Part shown: in pieces, positions 47,538 through 56,788 of the stretch
Layout of the letters: each line of letters starts with the position of its first letter
Position numbering within the stretch: position 1 is the first letter of the stretch
Source: Vibrio mimicus
Lineage (GTDB): Bacteria; Pseudomonadota; Gammaproteobacteria; Enterobacterales; Vibrionaceae
Length of the DNA: 64,000 nt
Assembly: GCF_019048845.1 (NCBI RefSeq)
Contig: NZ_CP077426.1
Coordinates: 1,907,501 to 1,971,500 of the forward strand
Reading direction: 5' to 3'
Notes under the pieces: model-generated
The model's database searches: none
Seen by the model: the letters and a program-made list of their open reading frames with translations, nothing else
Told to the model about the DNA's origin: nothing
Position numbers and translations under genes: made by a program

Positions 47538-47599
47538 ATGCATTCTCGAAGGGATAGGAAACTCATATCCCTTACCATTTTTGCCAAGCACCTCTCATA

Positions 47600-49204
47600 T
47601 CAATGCTGGCTAAGGCTTTTAGTTTGGGAAGAAAACTCAGGCTCTGTCTTTAGCCCTTTCCACAAACTGACACACATAAGCAGCAAAATGACGGTAAATG
47701 GCAGCGCCGTTGAAATTACCCCCGCTTGTAATGCTTGCACGGCTTCTGTACCACCAATCCATAACAAGGCAATTGCCACTGCCCCTTCCAACACAGCCCA
47801 AAATACGCGCTGCAATACAGGAGAATCTAATTTACCGCCTGACGTAATACTGTCGATCACCAGTGAACCGGAATCCGATGAGGTGATGAAAAACACTAAT
47901 ACCAGCACAACCGCAATCACCGAAAGTACTTTGCCGTAAACCAGTGAATCAAACAGTTGGAACATCGCGAGCGAAACATCGGTTAATCCATTTTGGCCAA
48001 GTGCACCGACATTATTCATTACTTCATCAACAGCGAGGCCACCAAATACCGACATCCATACCAAGGTCACTAAGGTCGGGATCAATAATACCGCCACAAT
48101 AAATTCACGGATTGTGCGTCCTTTAGAAACACGAGCGATGAACATACCAACAAAAGGTGACCATGAGATCCACCACGCCCAATAAAAGACTGTCCAACCT
48201 TGAAACCACACTTCATCTTCACGACCATGAGGATTACTCAGTGGGATGAGATTTTGCAGATAAGCCAATAACGTGGCCGGGATTGAGGTAAAAGTTACGC
48301 TATAACCAATCACTGCAACCAAGAACAGCAGTAAAAATGCCACGACCATATTGATGTTAGAGATCACTTTCACACCACCATCAATGCCACGAACAACAGA
48401 CAATGTGGCTAAACCGGTAACGACACAGATGACCGCAATTTGTAGGCCAATACCTGACTCAAAGCCAAATACATGGTGGATCCCTGAAGCCGCTTGCTGC
48501 GCACCAAGCCCCAGTGACGTTGCCAAACCAAACAGAGTGGCCAATACCGCAAGAATATCCACGATATGCCCAGCCCAGCCCCAAGCACGATCACCCAATA
48601 ACGGATAAAAGACTGAGCGCATTGAAAGTGGCAGCCCTTTGTTGTAGCAGAAAAAAGCCAGAGAAAGCGCAACGACACCATAAATCGCCCACGGGTGAAG
48701 CCCCCAGTGGAACATAGTTGCCCCCATCGCAAGTTGTGCTGCTTGCGGTGTATTAGCTTCAACACCCAGTGGGGTTTCATACCAGCCGGTGTAATAAGCG
48801 ACAGGCTCAGCAACACTCCAGAACATCAACCCGATACCCATTCCGGCTGCAAATAGCATGGCGAGCCAAGATAAAAAGGAGTGATCTGCTTTCGCCGACT
48901 GTCCACCCAAACGGATCTTGCCAAACGGAGAAATCACCAACCCAATACAAAACAGTAGGAACAAGTTGCCTGACCAAATAAATAGCCAGTCAAAGCTCGC
49001 AATGATGCTCTGTTTGAGATCATCTAGCCCAACTTTGGCTTCATGGGCATCCACCAGCACAGTCAGTAATAAAAATGCGGCGATCAAACCCGCACTAATC
49101 CCGAAAACAGGATTGTGCACATCAAACCCCCATTTTTGTACATTATCTTGGCCTACGGTGTAATCCGTATTATCGATACTGTACTTATCAATTTCTTTCG
49201 TCAT
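47600..49204 (-). CDS. opuD: BCCT-family compatible-solute transporter OpuD
   Basis: 534 residues from the ATG at 49204, which has AGAGAGGAT before it. Twelve hydrophobic helices; BCCT signature FYWAWWISWSPFVGMFIARVS and the preceding GMGIGLMFWSVAEPVAYY. Sodium-coupled importer of glycine betaine, choline or carnitine for osmoprotection. Divergently encoded next to the MarR-type regulator CosR, known in V. cholerae to control this transporter (from memory). Confidence 0.92.
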   Translation of the reverse strand: MTKEIDKYSIDNTDYTVGQDNVQKWGFDVHNPVFGISAGLIAAFLLLTVLVDAHEAKVGLDDLKQSIIASFDWLFIWSGNLFLLFCIGLVISPFGKIRLGGQSAKADHSFLSWLAMLFAAGMGIGLMFWSVAEPVAYYTGWYETPLGVEANTPQAAQLAMGATMFHWGLHPWAIYGVVALSLAFFCYNKGLPLSMRSVFYPLLGDRAWGWAGHIVDILAVLATLFGLATSLGLGAQQAASGIHHVFGFESGIGLQIAVICVVTGLATLSVVRGIDGGVKVISNINMVVAFLLLFLVAVIGYSVTFTSIPATLLAYLQNLIPLSNPHGREDEVWFQGWTVFYWAWWISWSPFVGMFIARVSKGRTIREFIVAVLLIPTLVTLVWMSVFGGLAVDEVMNNVGALGQNGLTDVSLAMFQLFDSLVYGKVLSVIAVVLVLVFFITSSDSGSLVIDSITSGGKLDSPVLQRVFWAVLEGAVAIALLWIGGTEAVQALQAGVISTALPFTVILLLMCVSLWKGLKTEPEFSSQTKSLSQH

Positions 49205-49580
49205 GTATCCTCTCTGAGTCATTTAAATCGAGCTCAATAACAATGACAACAAAGCATTTTCAAAGAAAAAATCACGAATTGCTTTGTACTCATTGTTAAT
49301 TCCATTCATGAAAATCACGATTATCTTACACAGATCACAGAAAAAATCCAGTTAACCCCTCTAATTTATTACTTTTCCGACTAAAAACCACGCAAAACCC
49401 CAAGACTTCAGTAAACCAAATAAAAATAAATTAATTTGCACTCAAAGCATTTTGGGGGAATTAAAAACATCAAATAAAACCAAAATAAGAGTGAAAGTTA
49501 CTCTTAGCTCAACGCTTTAAAAACCAAGGGAAGTAAGGTATGGTTCGCGCTTAATTCAGCACAAATTTGGTGGGCCCGCT
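49205..49580. promoter_or_regulatory. opuD-cosR divergent control region
   Basis: 376 bp, very AT-rich. Should contain promoters of both genes and CosR binding sites, but I cannot point to a dyad with confidence. Confidence 0.5.
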
Positions 49581-50060
49581 GTGGAAAAGCACGAAGAAGT
49601 ATTAGTCGCACTCCGTCAGATCATCCGCGCTATTGATCTGCACTCAAAAAAACTCAATAAAGATGCCGGGCTTACTGGACCACAATTGATCTTAATGCGC
49701 TCAATCCATAACTTAGGTGAAGAAGCCACAATTCGAGAACTGGCCGTGCACACCAATATGAGCCAAGGCACGGCAACCACTATTTTGGACAGATTGGAAC
49801 GTAATGGGTATGTGCAACGCGTGCGTAGTAACAGTGACAAACGCAAAGTACATGCTCATTTAACCGATGGCGGGCGTAAGCTGCTGGCTCAAGCACCACA
49901 GCCGTTGCAAGAAAGTTTTGTGGAACAGTTTCATCAATTACAAGATTGGGAACAAAGCTTGCTGCTTTCTTCAGTGCAACGTATTTCGGCCATGATGAAT
50001 GCGCAGGATATGGATGCCGCACCCGTGCTCACCATTGGCAGTATCACCCAACCTGAATAG
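49581..50060 (+). CDS. cosR: MarR-family regulator CosR
   Basis: 159 residues starting at a GTG (49581); weak GGG upstream. Winged helix-turn-helix with TIRELAVHTNMSQGTATTIL as recognition helix and LERNGYVQRVRSNSDKRKVH as wing, characteristic of MarR. In V. cholerae the protein CosR (compatible solute regulator) represses ectoine synthesis and the betaine transporter in response to ionic strength (recalled from the literature). The position divergent from opuD supports the identity. Confidence 0.88.
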   Translation: MEKHEEVLVALRQIIRAIDLHSKKLNKDAGLTGPQLILMRSIHNLGEEATIRELAVHTNMSQGTATTILDRLERNGYVQRVRSNSDKRKVHAHLTDGGRKLLAQAPQPLQESFVEQFHQLQDWEQSLLLSSVQRISAMMNAQDMDAAPVLTIGSITQPE

Positions 50061-50062
50061 GC

Positions 50063-50701
50063 TCACTCAAGCAAGCCGTGTTGTAACGCGTATTGAGCCA
50101 GCTCTGCTGTGGAGTGAATGTCGAGTTTATGCTTGATGTTTTGTCTGTGAGTTTCAACCGTGCGGTAGCTGATATTAAGTAAAGTGGCGATTTTTTTACT
50201 GCTACACCCTTGTGCAACCATACGCAAAATCGCTTCTTCGCGACGGCTAAGTGGGTTAGGTTTATTAGCCATAGGTAAAATTTCTTGGCTAAACAGTGTG
50301 GTGGTGGTCGATTCACAAAAGTAAGTCGCACCTTGATTAACCGTTTTGATCGCCTGCACCATTTTTAGCGCTGAGATCTCTTTGAGCATGTAACCCATCG
50401 CCCCCGCCTGCATCACTTGCATAATGTATTCGCGGTTATCATGCATGGTTAACATCAACACTTTGGTGTTGGGCACTTCTTCTTTGATTAGGCGTGTCGC
50501 TTCAATACCGTTCATGATCGGCATGCTGACATCCATCAGCACCACATCGGGCTGATGCAGTTTAACCAACTCTAGCGCTTCCAAGCCATTACTCGCTGTC
50601 GCAACCACTTCAATTTCTGACTCTTGCTCTAAGCGGGCAATAAAACCATCCAATACTACTTGATGGTCATCGACCATCACGACTCTGATTGGTTTATCCA
50701 T
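50063..50701 (-). CDS. NarL/LuxR-type response regulator
   Basis: 212 residues from the ATG at 50701 (GGAA seven nt upstream); a second ATG at 50713 lies inside the kinase gene. Receiver domain with VMVDDHQ (Asp pocket), phosphorylatable Asp in VVLMDVSMPIMNG, Thr/Ser and Lys in LMLTMHD and GYMLKE; GerE-type helix-turn-helix LSRREEAILRMVAQGCSSKK. DNA-binding output of the adjoining kinase; overlap with the kinase stop shows coupling. Targets unknown. Confidence 0.93.
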   Translation of the reverse strand: MDKPIRVVMVDDHQVVLDGFIARLEQESEIEVVATASNGLEALELVKLHQPDVVLMDVSMPIMNGIEATRLIKEEVPNTKVLMLTMHDNREYIMQVMQAGAMGYMLKEISALKMVQAIKTVNQGATYFCESTTTTLFSQEILPMANKPNPLSRREEAILRMVAQGCSSKKIATLLNISYRTVETHRQNIKHKLDIHSTAELAQYALQHGLLE

Positions 50702-52049
50702 AAACGTTTCCATCCAACTTCAACAAAACGGTAATTTCAGTGCCCAACTGAGGCTCGCTGCTTAATTCAAATTCACCGCCAATAAACTCCACACGTTCAC
50801 GCATGTTACGCAAACCAATACCACGTTTTTGCAGCGCTTCTTTACTGGAAAAGCCCACGCCATCATCTCGCACCATTAGTTGCAACATATCACCCATCTG
50901 CTGCAATAACACGGTAACCTTACGCGCTTTAGCATGTTTTTCGATATTATTGAGCGATTCTTGCACCACTCGATACAGTGTGGTTGCCACTTCCGATTTT
51001 AGCTTACCCGGTTGGGTGTCAAACAACATTTCAATCTCCATTTGCGAGTGCAACTTAAAGTCCTCTAACAAAGTAGTTAATGCAGCTTGCAAGCCCAAAT
51101 CATCCAACGCACTCGGGCGCAAATGATGCGAAATTCGCCGAACTTCATTGATTGCCGTCATTAGGGAAAATTGGGATTTTTCTAAGTGCATCAACTGTTT
51201 CGGATCCTGCAATTGGCTTCCTAGCAACTCAAGATGGCATTTGCTGGAGACGAGAAGTTGATTGATCCCATCATGCAATTCACGCGCGAGATGTTTCTTT
51301 TCATCCTCTTGAAAAAGAACGGTTTTATGCACCAAATCTTTTAAATTCTTATCTGCTAAACGATGCTCATGAAGGTTAATTGCTAATGTCAGCACCACGA
51401 TAACCGCAACTGTAACGATCACAATCACCACCACAGAGAAGAAGGTGGTATCGATGTTGGCATTGATCGCCGCTTGCATTTTTTCCACTTCATGGCTGAC
51501 ATCTTCAATGTATAGACCCGTACCAATCATCCATTGCCAATCATCAAGCCAAGCAGAATAACTGAGTTTAGGGACCGTTTCCCCTGTCGATGGCTTGCGC
51601 CATAAATACTGATGGTAGCCACCGCCAGATTGAGCTTGGAACAGCAGAGCTTGAATCAGGTAATCTCCCCGTTCATCTTGCAGCTCCCACAAGTTTTGCC
51701 CCACGAGTTCTGGCTGAGTGGGATGAACTAAATTCGTACCTAAAGCATCATAAGCAAAAAAATAGCCATCCGATCCATAACGGATGTTGGTGAGCACTGC
51801 TTTAACCTGCTGCTGCGCTTCTGCTTGCGTTAGATTGGGATTGTTGGCAATTAATCGCACCGCATCGAAAGCCACATCAACGCTGTCTTTTAAAGAGGTT
51901 TCGCGCTCCTCAATTAACTTAGCGCGGAAAATCTCGACCTCACGTTGACCTAAGGTTTTGGCTTGATGAATCGAGATCCAACTGATACTTGCCGTGGCAA
52001 GCAATAACGGCAGTAAAGCCAGCAAAATCAATTTGGCTTTGAGAGGCAT
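50694..52049 (-). CDS. Sensor histidine kinase with sCache_2 sensor
   Basis: 451 residues. TM1 (about 4-24), periplasmic Cache domain with WQWMIGTGLYIEDVSHEVEK and YGSDGYFFAYD, TM2 (about 200-225), HisKA_3 dimerisation domain with LARELHDGINQLL (His phosphosite H in ELHDG), and an ATPase domain with LYRVVQESLNNIEKHAKA and DDGVGF, GIGLRNMRER. The sCache domain suggests sensing of a small carboxylate or related ligand. Good AGGAGAAGGA upstream of the ATG. Encoded directly after the TRAP transporter terminator. Confidence 0.93.
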   Translation of the reverse strand: MPLKAKLILLALLPLLLATASISWISIHQAKTLGQREVEIFRAKLIEERETSLKDSVDVAFDAVRLIANNPNLTQAEAQQQVKAVLTNIRYGSDGYFFAYDALGTNLVHPTQPELVGQNLWELQDERGDYLIQALLFQAQSGGGYHQYLWRKPSTGETVPKLSYSAWLDDWQWMIGTGLYIEDVSHEVEKMQAAINANIDTTFFSVVVIVIVTVAVIVVLTLAINLHEHRLADKNLKDLVHKTVLFQEDEKKHLARELHDGINQLLVSSKCHLELLGSQLQDPKQLMHLEKSQFSLMTAINEVRRISHHLRPSALDDLGLQAALTTLLEDFKLHSQMEIEMLFDTQPGKLKSEVATTLYRVVQESLNNIEKHAKARKVTVLLQQMGDMLQLMVRDDGVGFSSKEALQKRGIGLRNMRERVEFIGGEFELSSEPQLGTEITVLLKLDGNVYG

Positions 52050-52066
52050 TCCTTCTCCTCATACAA

Positions 52067-52098
52067 AAACTGCTTTTCGACCCTTCGAAAAGCAGTTT
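52067..52098 (-). terminator. Terminator after the TRAP operon
   Basis: AAACTGCTTTTCGA / TCGAAAAGCAGTTT stem, 4-nt loop; on the minus strand TTT follows. Located between dctM and the kinase gene. Confidence 0.85.
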
Positions 52099-52155
52099 CA
52101 CTCTAACAACTTGTTCTGAGCGATTGAATTTCGATACGCTCAGTCTTGAGTCGGA

Positions 52156-53439
52156 TCACATTCCATAAAAGCCAGGGAATACCAGAATCGAAACCAACAC
52201 CAAGATTTGAATGAGGATAAAAGGCACGACTCCGCGATAAATATCCATAGTTGTGACCGATTTAGGCGCCACCCCTTTGAGATAGAACAAGCTAAACCCA
52301 AACGGTGGTGTTAAGAAGGATGTTTGCAGGTTCATCGCAATCAAAATCGCGAACCAAGTCATATCGACATCGAGCAAAACCGCCACTGGAGCGAGAATCG
52401 GTACGATAATGAAACAAATTTCCACGAAATCAATGAAGAAACCCAACACCAAAATCACCAACATAGTGACAATCAGGAAACCCCATTTATCTCCCGGCAG
52501 ATTCATCATCCACTCTTCGACTAACTCATCCCCCCCCGTGTAGGTAAACGCCATTGAGAATGCGGTTGCTCCTAGCAAAATCGCGAACACCATAGCCGTC
52601 ACTTTCACGGTCTCTTTTGAGGCGTCATACACCATTTTCCAACTGAACTGGCCATAAGCCAGTGCCAGTAAAATTGCCCCAGCGCCACCGAGTGCAGCGG
52701 ATTCTGTTGGTGTCGCGACACCGGCGAAGATCGAACCGAGCACCACCACAATCAAAGCAAGAGGTGGAATTACCGCTTTCAGTGCTTTAATCACTTCTTG
52801 GCGGCGAGATAATTCAGCATCCGATTCAATCGGCATCGCCGCTTGTGGATTGAGTTTAGCGTAAATCAGGATGTAGATGATGTATGCCAACACCAACATC
52901 AACCCAGGCCAAACAGCGGCCTGAAACAGATCGCCGACTGGCACACCAAGAACATCACCCAATAGAATAAGCACAATTGAAGGCGGAATGATCTGCCCTA
53001 ACGTTCCTGACGCACAGATGGTGCCACACGCTAACCCTTTGTCGTAATTGTATTTGAGCATAACAGGCAAAGAGATCAGTCCCATCGCTACGACTGAAGC
53101 ACCCACAACTCCCGTAGAAGCGGCCAATAAGGTTCCTACCAATACGGTAGATATCGCCACCCCACCATGAATGCCACCAAACAAACGCCCCATGGATTCG
53201 AGCAACTGCTCCGCCAGTTTGGTTTTTTGCAGCACCAGCCCCATAAATACGAACAGCGGCACTGCCATCAATACGGTATTTTCCATAATCGATTGAATAC
53301 GGTAAGGCATAAACGCGAACATCTCTATGCCTTCTGCCCACACTCCAAAAATCAGTGCAATACCACCAAAGGTAAACGCCACTGGAAAACCGATTAAAAG
53401 CGCAAACAGGGCAACGAAAAACATAATAATACCAATCAT
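52156..53439 (-). CDS. TRAP transporter large membrane subunit (DctM)
   Basis: 427-residue membrane protein with about twelve helices; DctM hallmark segments AVPLFVFMGLVLQKTKLAEQ and GTLGQIIPPSIVLILLGDVL and the final ILIAMNLQTSFLTPPFGFSLFY. Sodium-coupled permease for organic acids with DctP/DctQ. Contains a run of eight G residues on the coding strand (52530-52537) in a Thr-Gly-Gly-Asp stretch. 9 nt from dctQ. Confidence 0.94.
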   Translation of the reverse strand: MIGIIMFFVALFALLIGFPVAFTFGGIALIFGVWAEGIEMFAFMPYRIQSIMENTVLMAVPLFVFMGLVLQKTKLAEQLLESMGRLFGGIHGGVAISTVLVGTLLAASTGVVGASVVAMGLISLPVMLKYNYDKGLACGTICASGTLGQIIPPSIVLILLGDVLGVPVGDLFQAAVWPGLMLVLAYIIYILIYAKLNPQAAMPIESDAELSRRQEVIKALKAVIPPLALIVVVLGSIFAGVATPTESAALGGAGAILLALAYGQFSWKMVYDASKETVKVTAMVFAILLGATAFSMAFTYTGGDELVEEWMMNLPGDKWGFLIVTMLVILVLGFFIDFVEICFIIVPILAPVAVLLDVDMTWFAILIAMNLQTSFLTPPFGFSLFYLKGVAPKSVTTMDIYRGVVPFILIQILVLVSILVFPGFYGM

Positions 53440-53448
53440 ACGTTTCCC

Positions 53449-53994
53449 TTACTTCGTTGAGTGAAGATCTGCATGGATCAAACGGGGGTTAAACACTTTA
53501 TTGAGCGAATGAATCACCAGACCGACACCACTTACAGCCATAAATGCAAAAGCAACCGGTATCATCGCTTTGATAATCCAACGGTAAGGCAGGCCCCCCG
53601 GATCGCCAGACGTTTCACCAAGCTCATAACTTTCCTTGGCGAAATCAATCCCGAAATAAACTACTAAAAGACAAAATGGCAGGAGGAAAAACACTGTCCC
53701 TAGCACATCGATAATAGCCTGTGCCTTCATGGATAAACGTTCATAAAAGATATCGACTCGTACATGTCCACCCGCTTTAATTGCGTAAGGAATACCGAGC
53801 AAAAACACCGCGGAAAACAGGTGCCACTCTAACTCTTGAAATGCGATCGAAACATCATTGAAGGCGTAACGCATCACAACGTCATACACCACATTTGCCA
53901 CTAATAAAATGAACAGAACACTGGAGAGCCACCCCAGTAGATCGCTAAGACGGTTAAATAACCGCTCAACATAAATCAGACTTCTCATTCTCAA
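53449..53994 (-). CDS. TRAP transporter small membrane subunit (DctQ)
   Basis: 181 residues, four helices. DctQ pattern FQELEWHLFSAVFLLGIPYA and HVRVDIFYERL. Partner of DctM and DctP. 94 nt after dctP, 9 nt before dctM. Confidence 0.93.
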   Translation of the reverse strand: MRMRSLIYVERLFNRLSDLLGWLSSVLFILLVANVVYDVVMRYAFNDVSIAFQELEWHLFSAVFLLGIPYAIKAGGHVRVDIFYERLSMKAQAIIDVLGTVFFLLPFCLLVVYFGIDFAKESYELGETSGDPGGLPYRWIIKAMIPVAFAFMAVSGVGLVIHSLNKVFNPRLIHADLHSTK

Positions 53995-54088
53995 CTCCCT
54001 GTCGAATTAAATTGCTCCGTGTCACCCATGTGCACGGAGCTTTATTGTTATGTACTTTTCTTGGGCTTCCTAGACAGCATTTGACATA

Positions 54089-55183
54089 TTACTGCGATTC
54101 ACTGTTGAGATAAGCGCGTAATGAGATGTCTGTCCAACTACGAGTTTGCTTCAAATAATTGGCTTGTGATTCTTGAATCTCTTTCGCAAGAGGATCTTCC
54201 TCGGCGTGTTTCGCGAGCAAGCGGTCATTCGCTTCACGCAACGCCTTAATCACGGGTGCTGGGAAGGTTTTGACTTTGATATCTGGAAACTCTTGTGTAA
54301 TCGAAACCCAGTTTTTGCCACTTTCGTGTACTGATTGAACATACATGTCATAAGCGGCAGTACGCATCGCAACACGTAAAATCTCACGCAAATCTTCAGG
54401 CAATTTCTCCCAAGTACGCTTGTTGACTAAGAATTGCAGCTCAGTCGCAGGCTCATGCCAACCCGTGTAGTAATAAGGGGCAATCTTGTGAAAACCCATA
54501 CGAAGGTCGAGTGATGGACCCACCCATTCCAACGCATCAATCGTGCGGCGTTCTAATGAGGTGTACAGTTCTCCCGGAGCAATGTTGGTTGGCTTAGCAC
54601 CGAGTTCCGCTAATATTTCTCCGGCAAAACCGGGAATACGCATTTTCAGGCCTTGCAGGTCTTCAACAGTATTGATCTCTTTTTGAAACCAACCGCCCAT
54701 CTGCACATCGGTATTACCGCCAGGGAAAGAGAGCATGTTGTGTGGCGAGTAAACTTTATCCATTAGCTCCATACCACCGCCATGATAGAACCACGCATAT
54801 TGCTCTGCAGTCGTCATACCAAAAGGCATTGAAGTAAAGTACAGCGTGTTCGGCACTTTGCCTTTCCAGTAATAAGAAGCAGAGTGTCCCATATCGTACT
54901 GGCCGGATTTCACCATATCAAACACACCCAACGGCGCTTTATGTTTGTTGGCAGAATCAATGCGGATCTGTAGACGGCCATTGGACATTTTCTCGGCCAT
55001 GGCTGCCATATTCTTCGTGGTGTCACCAAAAATCGGGAAGTTAGGTCCCCACGTTTCTGCCAGCGTTAAGCGGTACACTTTCTCTTCTGCAAACGCAGAA
55101 GTGGTGAGCAATGCTATACCTGCCGCAATCAGCAGCGCACTTCGTTTAATGACTCGTGATACGGATTGATGGATAAGACTCAT
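54089..55183 (-). CDS. TRAP transporter substrate-binding protein (DctP7 / keto-acid type)
   Basis: 364 residues from the ATG at 55183, with AAGGA upstream; the longer frame to 55294 has no site and lacks a leader. Signal peptide SALLIAAGIALLTTSAFAEE, then the binding protein: LAETWGPNFPIFGDTTKNMA, GHSASYYWKGKVPN, VEDLQGLKMRIPG (conserved Arg binding the substrate carboxylate) and ALEWVGPSLDLRMG. Sequence resembles DctP7/TakP-type proteins that bind keto acids or related carboxylates; substrate not fixed by sequence. First gene of the operon. Confidence 0.92.
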   Translation of the reverse strand: MSLIHQSVSRVIKRSALLIAAGIALLTTSAFAEEKVYRLTLAETWGPNFPIFGDTTKNMAAMAEKMSNGRLQIRIDSANKHKAPLGVFDMVKSGQYDMGHSASYYWKGKVPNTLYFTSMPFGMTTAEQYAWFYHGGGMELMDKVYSPHNMLSFPGGNTDVQMGGWFQKEINTVEDLQGLKMRIPGFAGEILAELGAKPTNIAPGELYTSLERRTIDALEWVGPSLDLRMGFHKIAPYYYTGWHEPATELQFLVNKRTWEKLPEDLREILRVAMRTAAYDMYVQSVHESGKNWVSITQEFPDIKVKTFPAPVIKALREANDRLLAKHAEEDPLAKEIQESQANYLKQTRSWTDISLRAYLNSESQ

Positions 55184-55534
55184 TGTTTGACGTCCTTGGT
55201 TATCAATACCTGCGCACCCTGCGACAGGCTCATCACCAATGTGGTCGATTTTCATCACAGAAAAAATCGGCGAGACCACGCAGGCACTTAACAAATCACG
55301 CTAACGAATTCGCTATTAGTCGTAAGTAATAGCACGTAGGAAAAATTTAAAAATAATTTTAAAACAATGAGTTAGATACAAATAAAGTATGATCTAATTA
55401 GAAGAATACGTAGTAATTTTTTCGGGAGAGAGTTTTAAAGAAAAGAGTAAAAAATGTGACAAAGATACAGCTAAACGTTGGCAACTATTAATAGCAGAAA
55501 AGCAAAGCTCCAAAAACGGAGCTTTGCAAACAGC
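55184..55534. other. Gene-free region upstream of the TRAP operon
   Basis: About 350 bp, AT-rich, containing the promoter of the TRAP operon and the terminator of the next gene (55502-55527). No operator recognised. Confidence 0.5.
55502..55527 (-). terminator. Terminator of the small wHTH-like gene
   Basis: GCAAAGCTCC / GGAGCTTTGC stem, six-base loop; on the minus strand followed by TTTT. Confidence 0.85.
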
Positions 55535-55948
55535 TTACACCGCTAACGTATAAGTGACTTTATTACCCGCTTGGCTTTTCTCAACCAGCTTTTCATCAAG
55601 CAGCTTTTTCAATGCGCCCGCTGCCCATGCAGAGGCTTTCGCTTCATCTTGACCTGCAATCAAACCAATCGCTTTAGGGTTAATGCCTTCAGCCGCATCA
55701 CGCACAATTTCAAGCACTTGTTGTTGTTTTGGAGTCAGTTGGCTAATCACAGTGGGGGCTACCGCTTGCTCTACTTTGTGTGCCGAAGGGGCCTTTGAGT
55801 GCACATTCTGAGCTTTTTGTTGCACAGATGTGTTCGGTTTCATCGTTGCTTTTACCGTAGCAAGGTTTGCAACGATCGCTTTAATGCGCTTTTGCAGCTT
55901 GGCCTGCACTTTACGCTTATGAGCTAATCTCATCGGGTCGGTCTCCAT
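55535..55948 (-). CDS. Small basic protein with winged-helix-like C-terminus
   Basis: 137 residues. The N-terminal half is Lys/Ala/Gln-rich and probably extended (HKRKVQAKLQKRIKAIVANL). Residues about 75-137 read as a small winged helix: LTPKQQQVLEIVRDAAEGI, PKAIGLIAGQDEAKASAWAA, LKKLLDEKLVEKSQAGN. A nucleic-acid-binding role is possible, but I know no family name. Starts at 55948 or 55933 (MRLAHK); both have partial ribosome sites. Confidence 0.7.
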   Translation of the reverse strand: METDPMRLAHKRKVQAKLQKRIKAIVANLATVKATMKPNTSVQQKAQNVHSKAPSAHKVEQAVAPTVISQLTPKQQQVLEIVRDAAEGINPKAIGLIAGQDEAKASAWAAGALKKLLDEKLVEKSQAGNKVTYTLAV

Positions 55949-56105
55949 TTCACTGCCTAAAAGCAGTCATAAAATTTTGAAGCGCGCTTTATAACAAATT
56001 ACTCCGATTGTTTGTAGGGATGAGGTCAAGTTCTCAACGACAATTGAACTTCTTATCGTTCACATGGCTATAATTTGTGCGAAGCAATGAAAAAGCGAGG
56101 ATGGT

Positions 56106-56780
56106 ATGCCCACTTTGCAGCTATACAATCACCAACTTCATTTCACATCCAAAGTCATCATAGGCTTAGCTCTGCTAGGCCTAATTCTCATGGTTGGAAT
56201 AGCTTGGCTTGCACAAACCACACTGCAAGCACTGATCGGCCTATTGGCACTTTTCACATGGGGAGGATTGGCTTATTGGTTAATGCTCAAAGGGCAAGTC
56301 GCCTATACCTTGACCTCCACGCATTTTCAACAACATTTCTATCAAGGTGGATGGGTAGTGAAATGGAATAACGTTAGCCAATTCGGCGTATGCAGTTATG
56401 AGAGCGAAGGTTGGCATCAACCTTTGCCTTGGGTGGGGATCCGTTTGAAAGAGTACGCCCCTTACCTCAAGAGCATATGCCCACGCCTTTCCACTCAAGT
56501 GCTACTCAGTCAACGTGCGCTGCTTTACTTAGGGGCACAACAGCAGTCTAAACATCATCAATTTGACGATCTGGTTTTAGATTCAAGCCCATACCTCGAT
56601 AGTCAAGGTAACCAGTTTACTGGCCTGCAAGCCATGTTAGCTAATCGAATGCGGTATCAACGGGAATTCTTTGGATATGACCTGTTTATTGCAGAGCAGG
56701 ATTTGGATCGCAGCGCGGAAGAGTTTGTCGGATTGGCTCGGCGCTATCTTGCCGCCGCCGAGCCAGAACATAATCCGTAG
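56106..56780 (+). CDS. DUF2982-like membrane-associated protein
   Basis: 224 residues with two adjacent hydrophobic helices (about 15-35 and 40-58) and a soluble C-terminal domain with several Tyr/Trp residues and LAARRYLAAAEPEH-type tail. I recall it tentatively as DUF2982 of Vibrionaceae; function unknown. GAGGATGGT precedes the ATG. Convergent with the metallo-beta-lactamase-fold gene, only 8 nt apart. Confidence 0.65.
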   Translation: MPTLQLYNHQLHFTSKVIIGLALLGLILMVGIAWLAQTTLQALIGLLALFTWGGLAYWLMLKGQVAYTLTSTHFQQHFYQGGWVVKWNNVSQFGVCSYESEGWHQPLPWVGIRLKEYAPYLKSICPRLSTQVLLSQRALLYLGAQQQSKHHQFDDLVLDSSPYLDSQGNQFTGLQAMLANRMRYQREFFGYDLFIAEQDLDRSAEEFVGLARRYLAAAEPEHNP

Positions 56781-56788
56781 AAAGGAAT

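Noticed and set aside
47538..47939. 133-residue + strand ORF opposite the end of opuD
   Set aside because: Antisense to conserved BCCT transporter sequence; no start signal.
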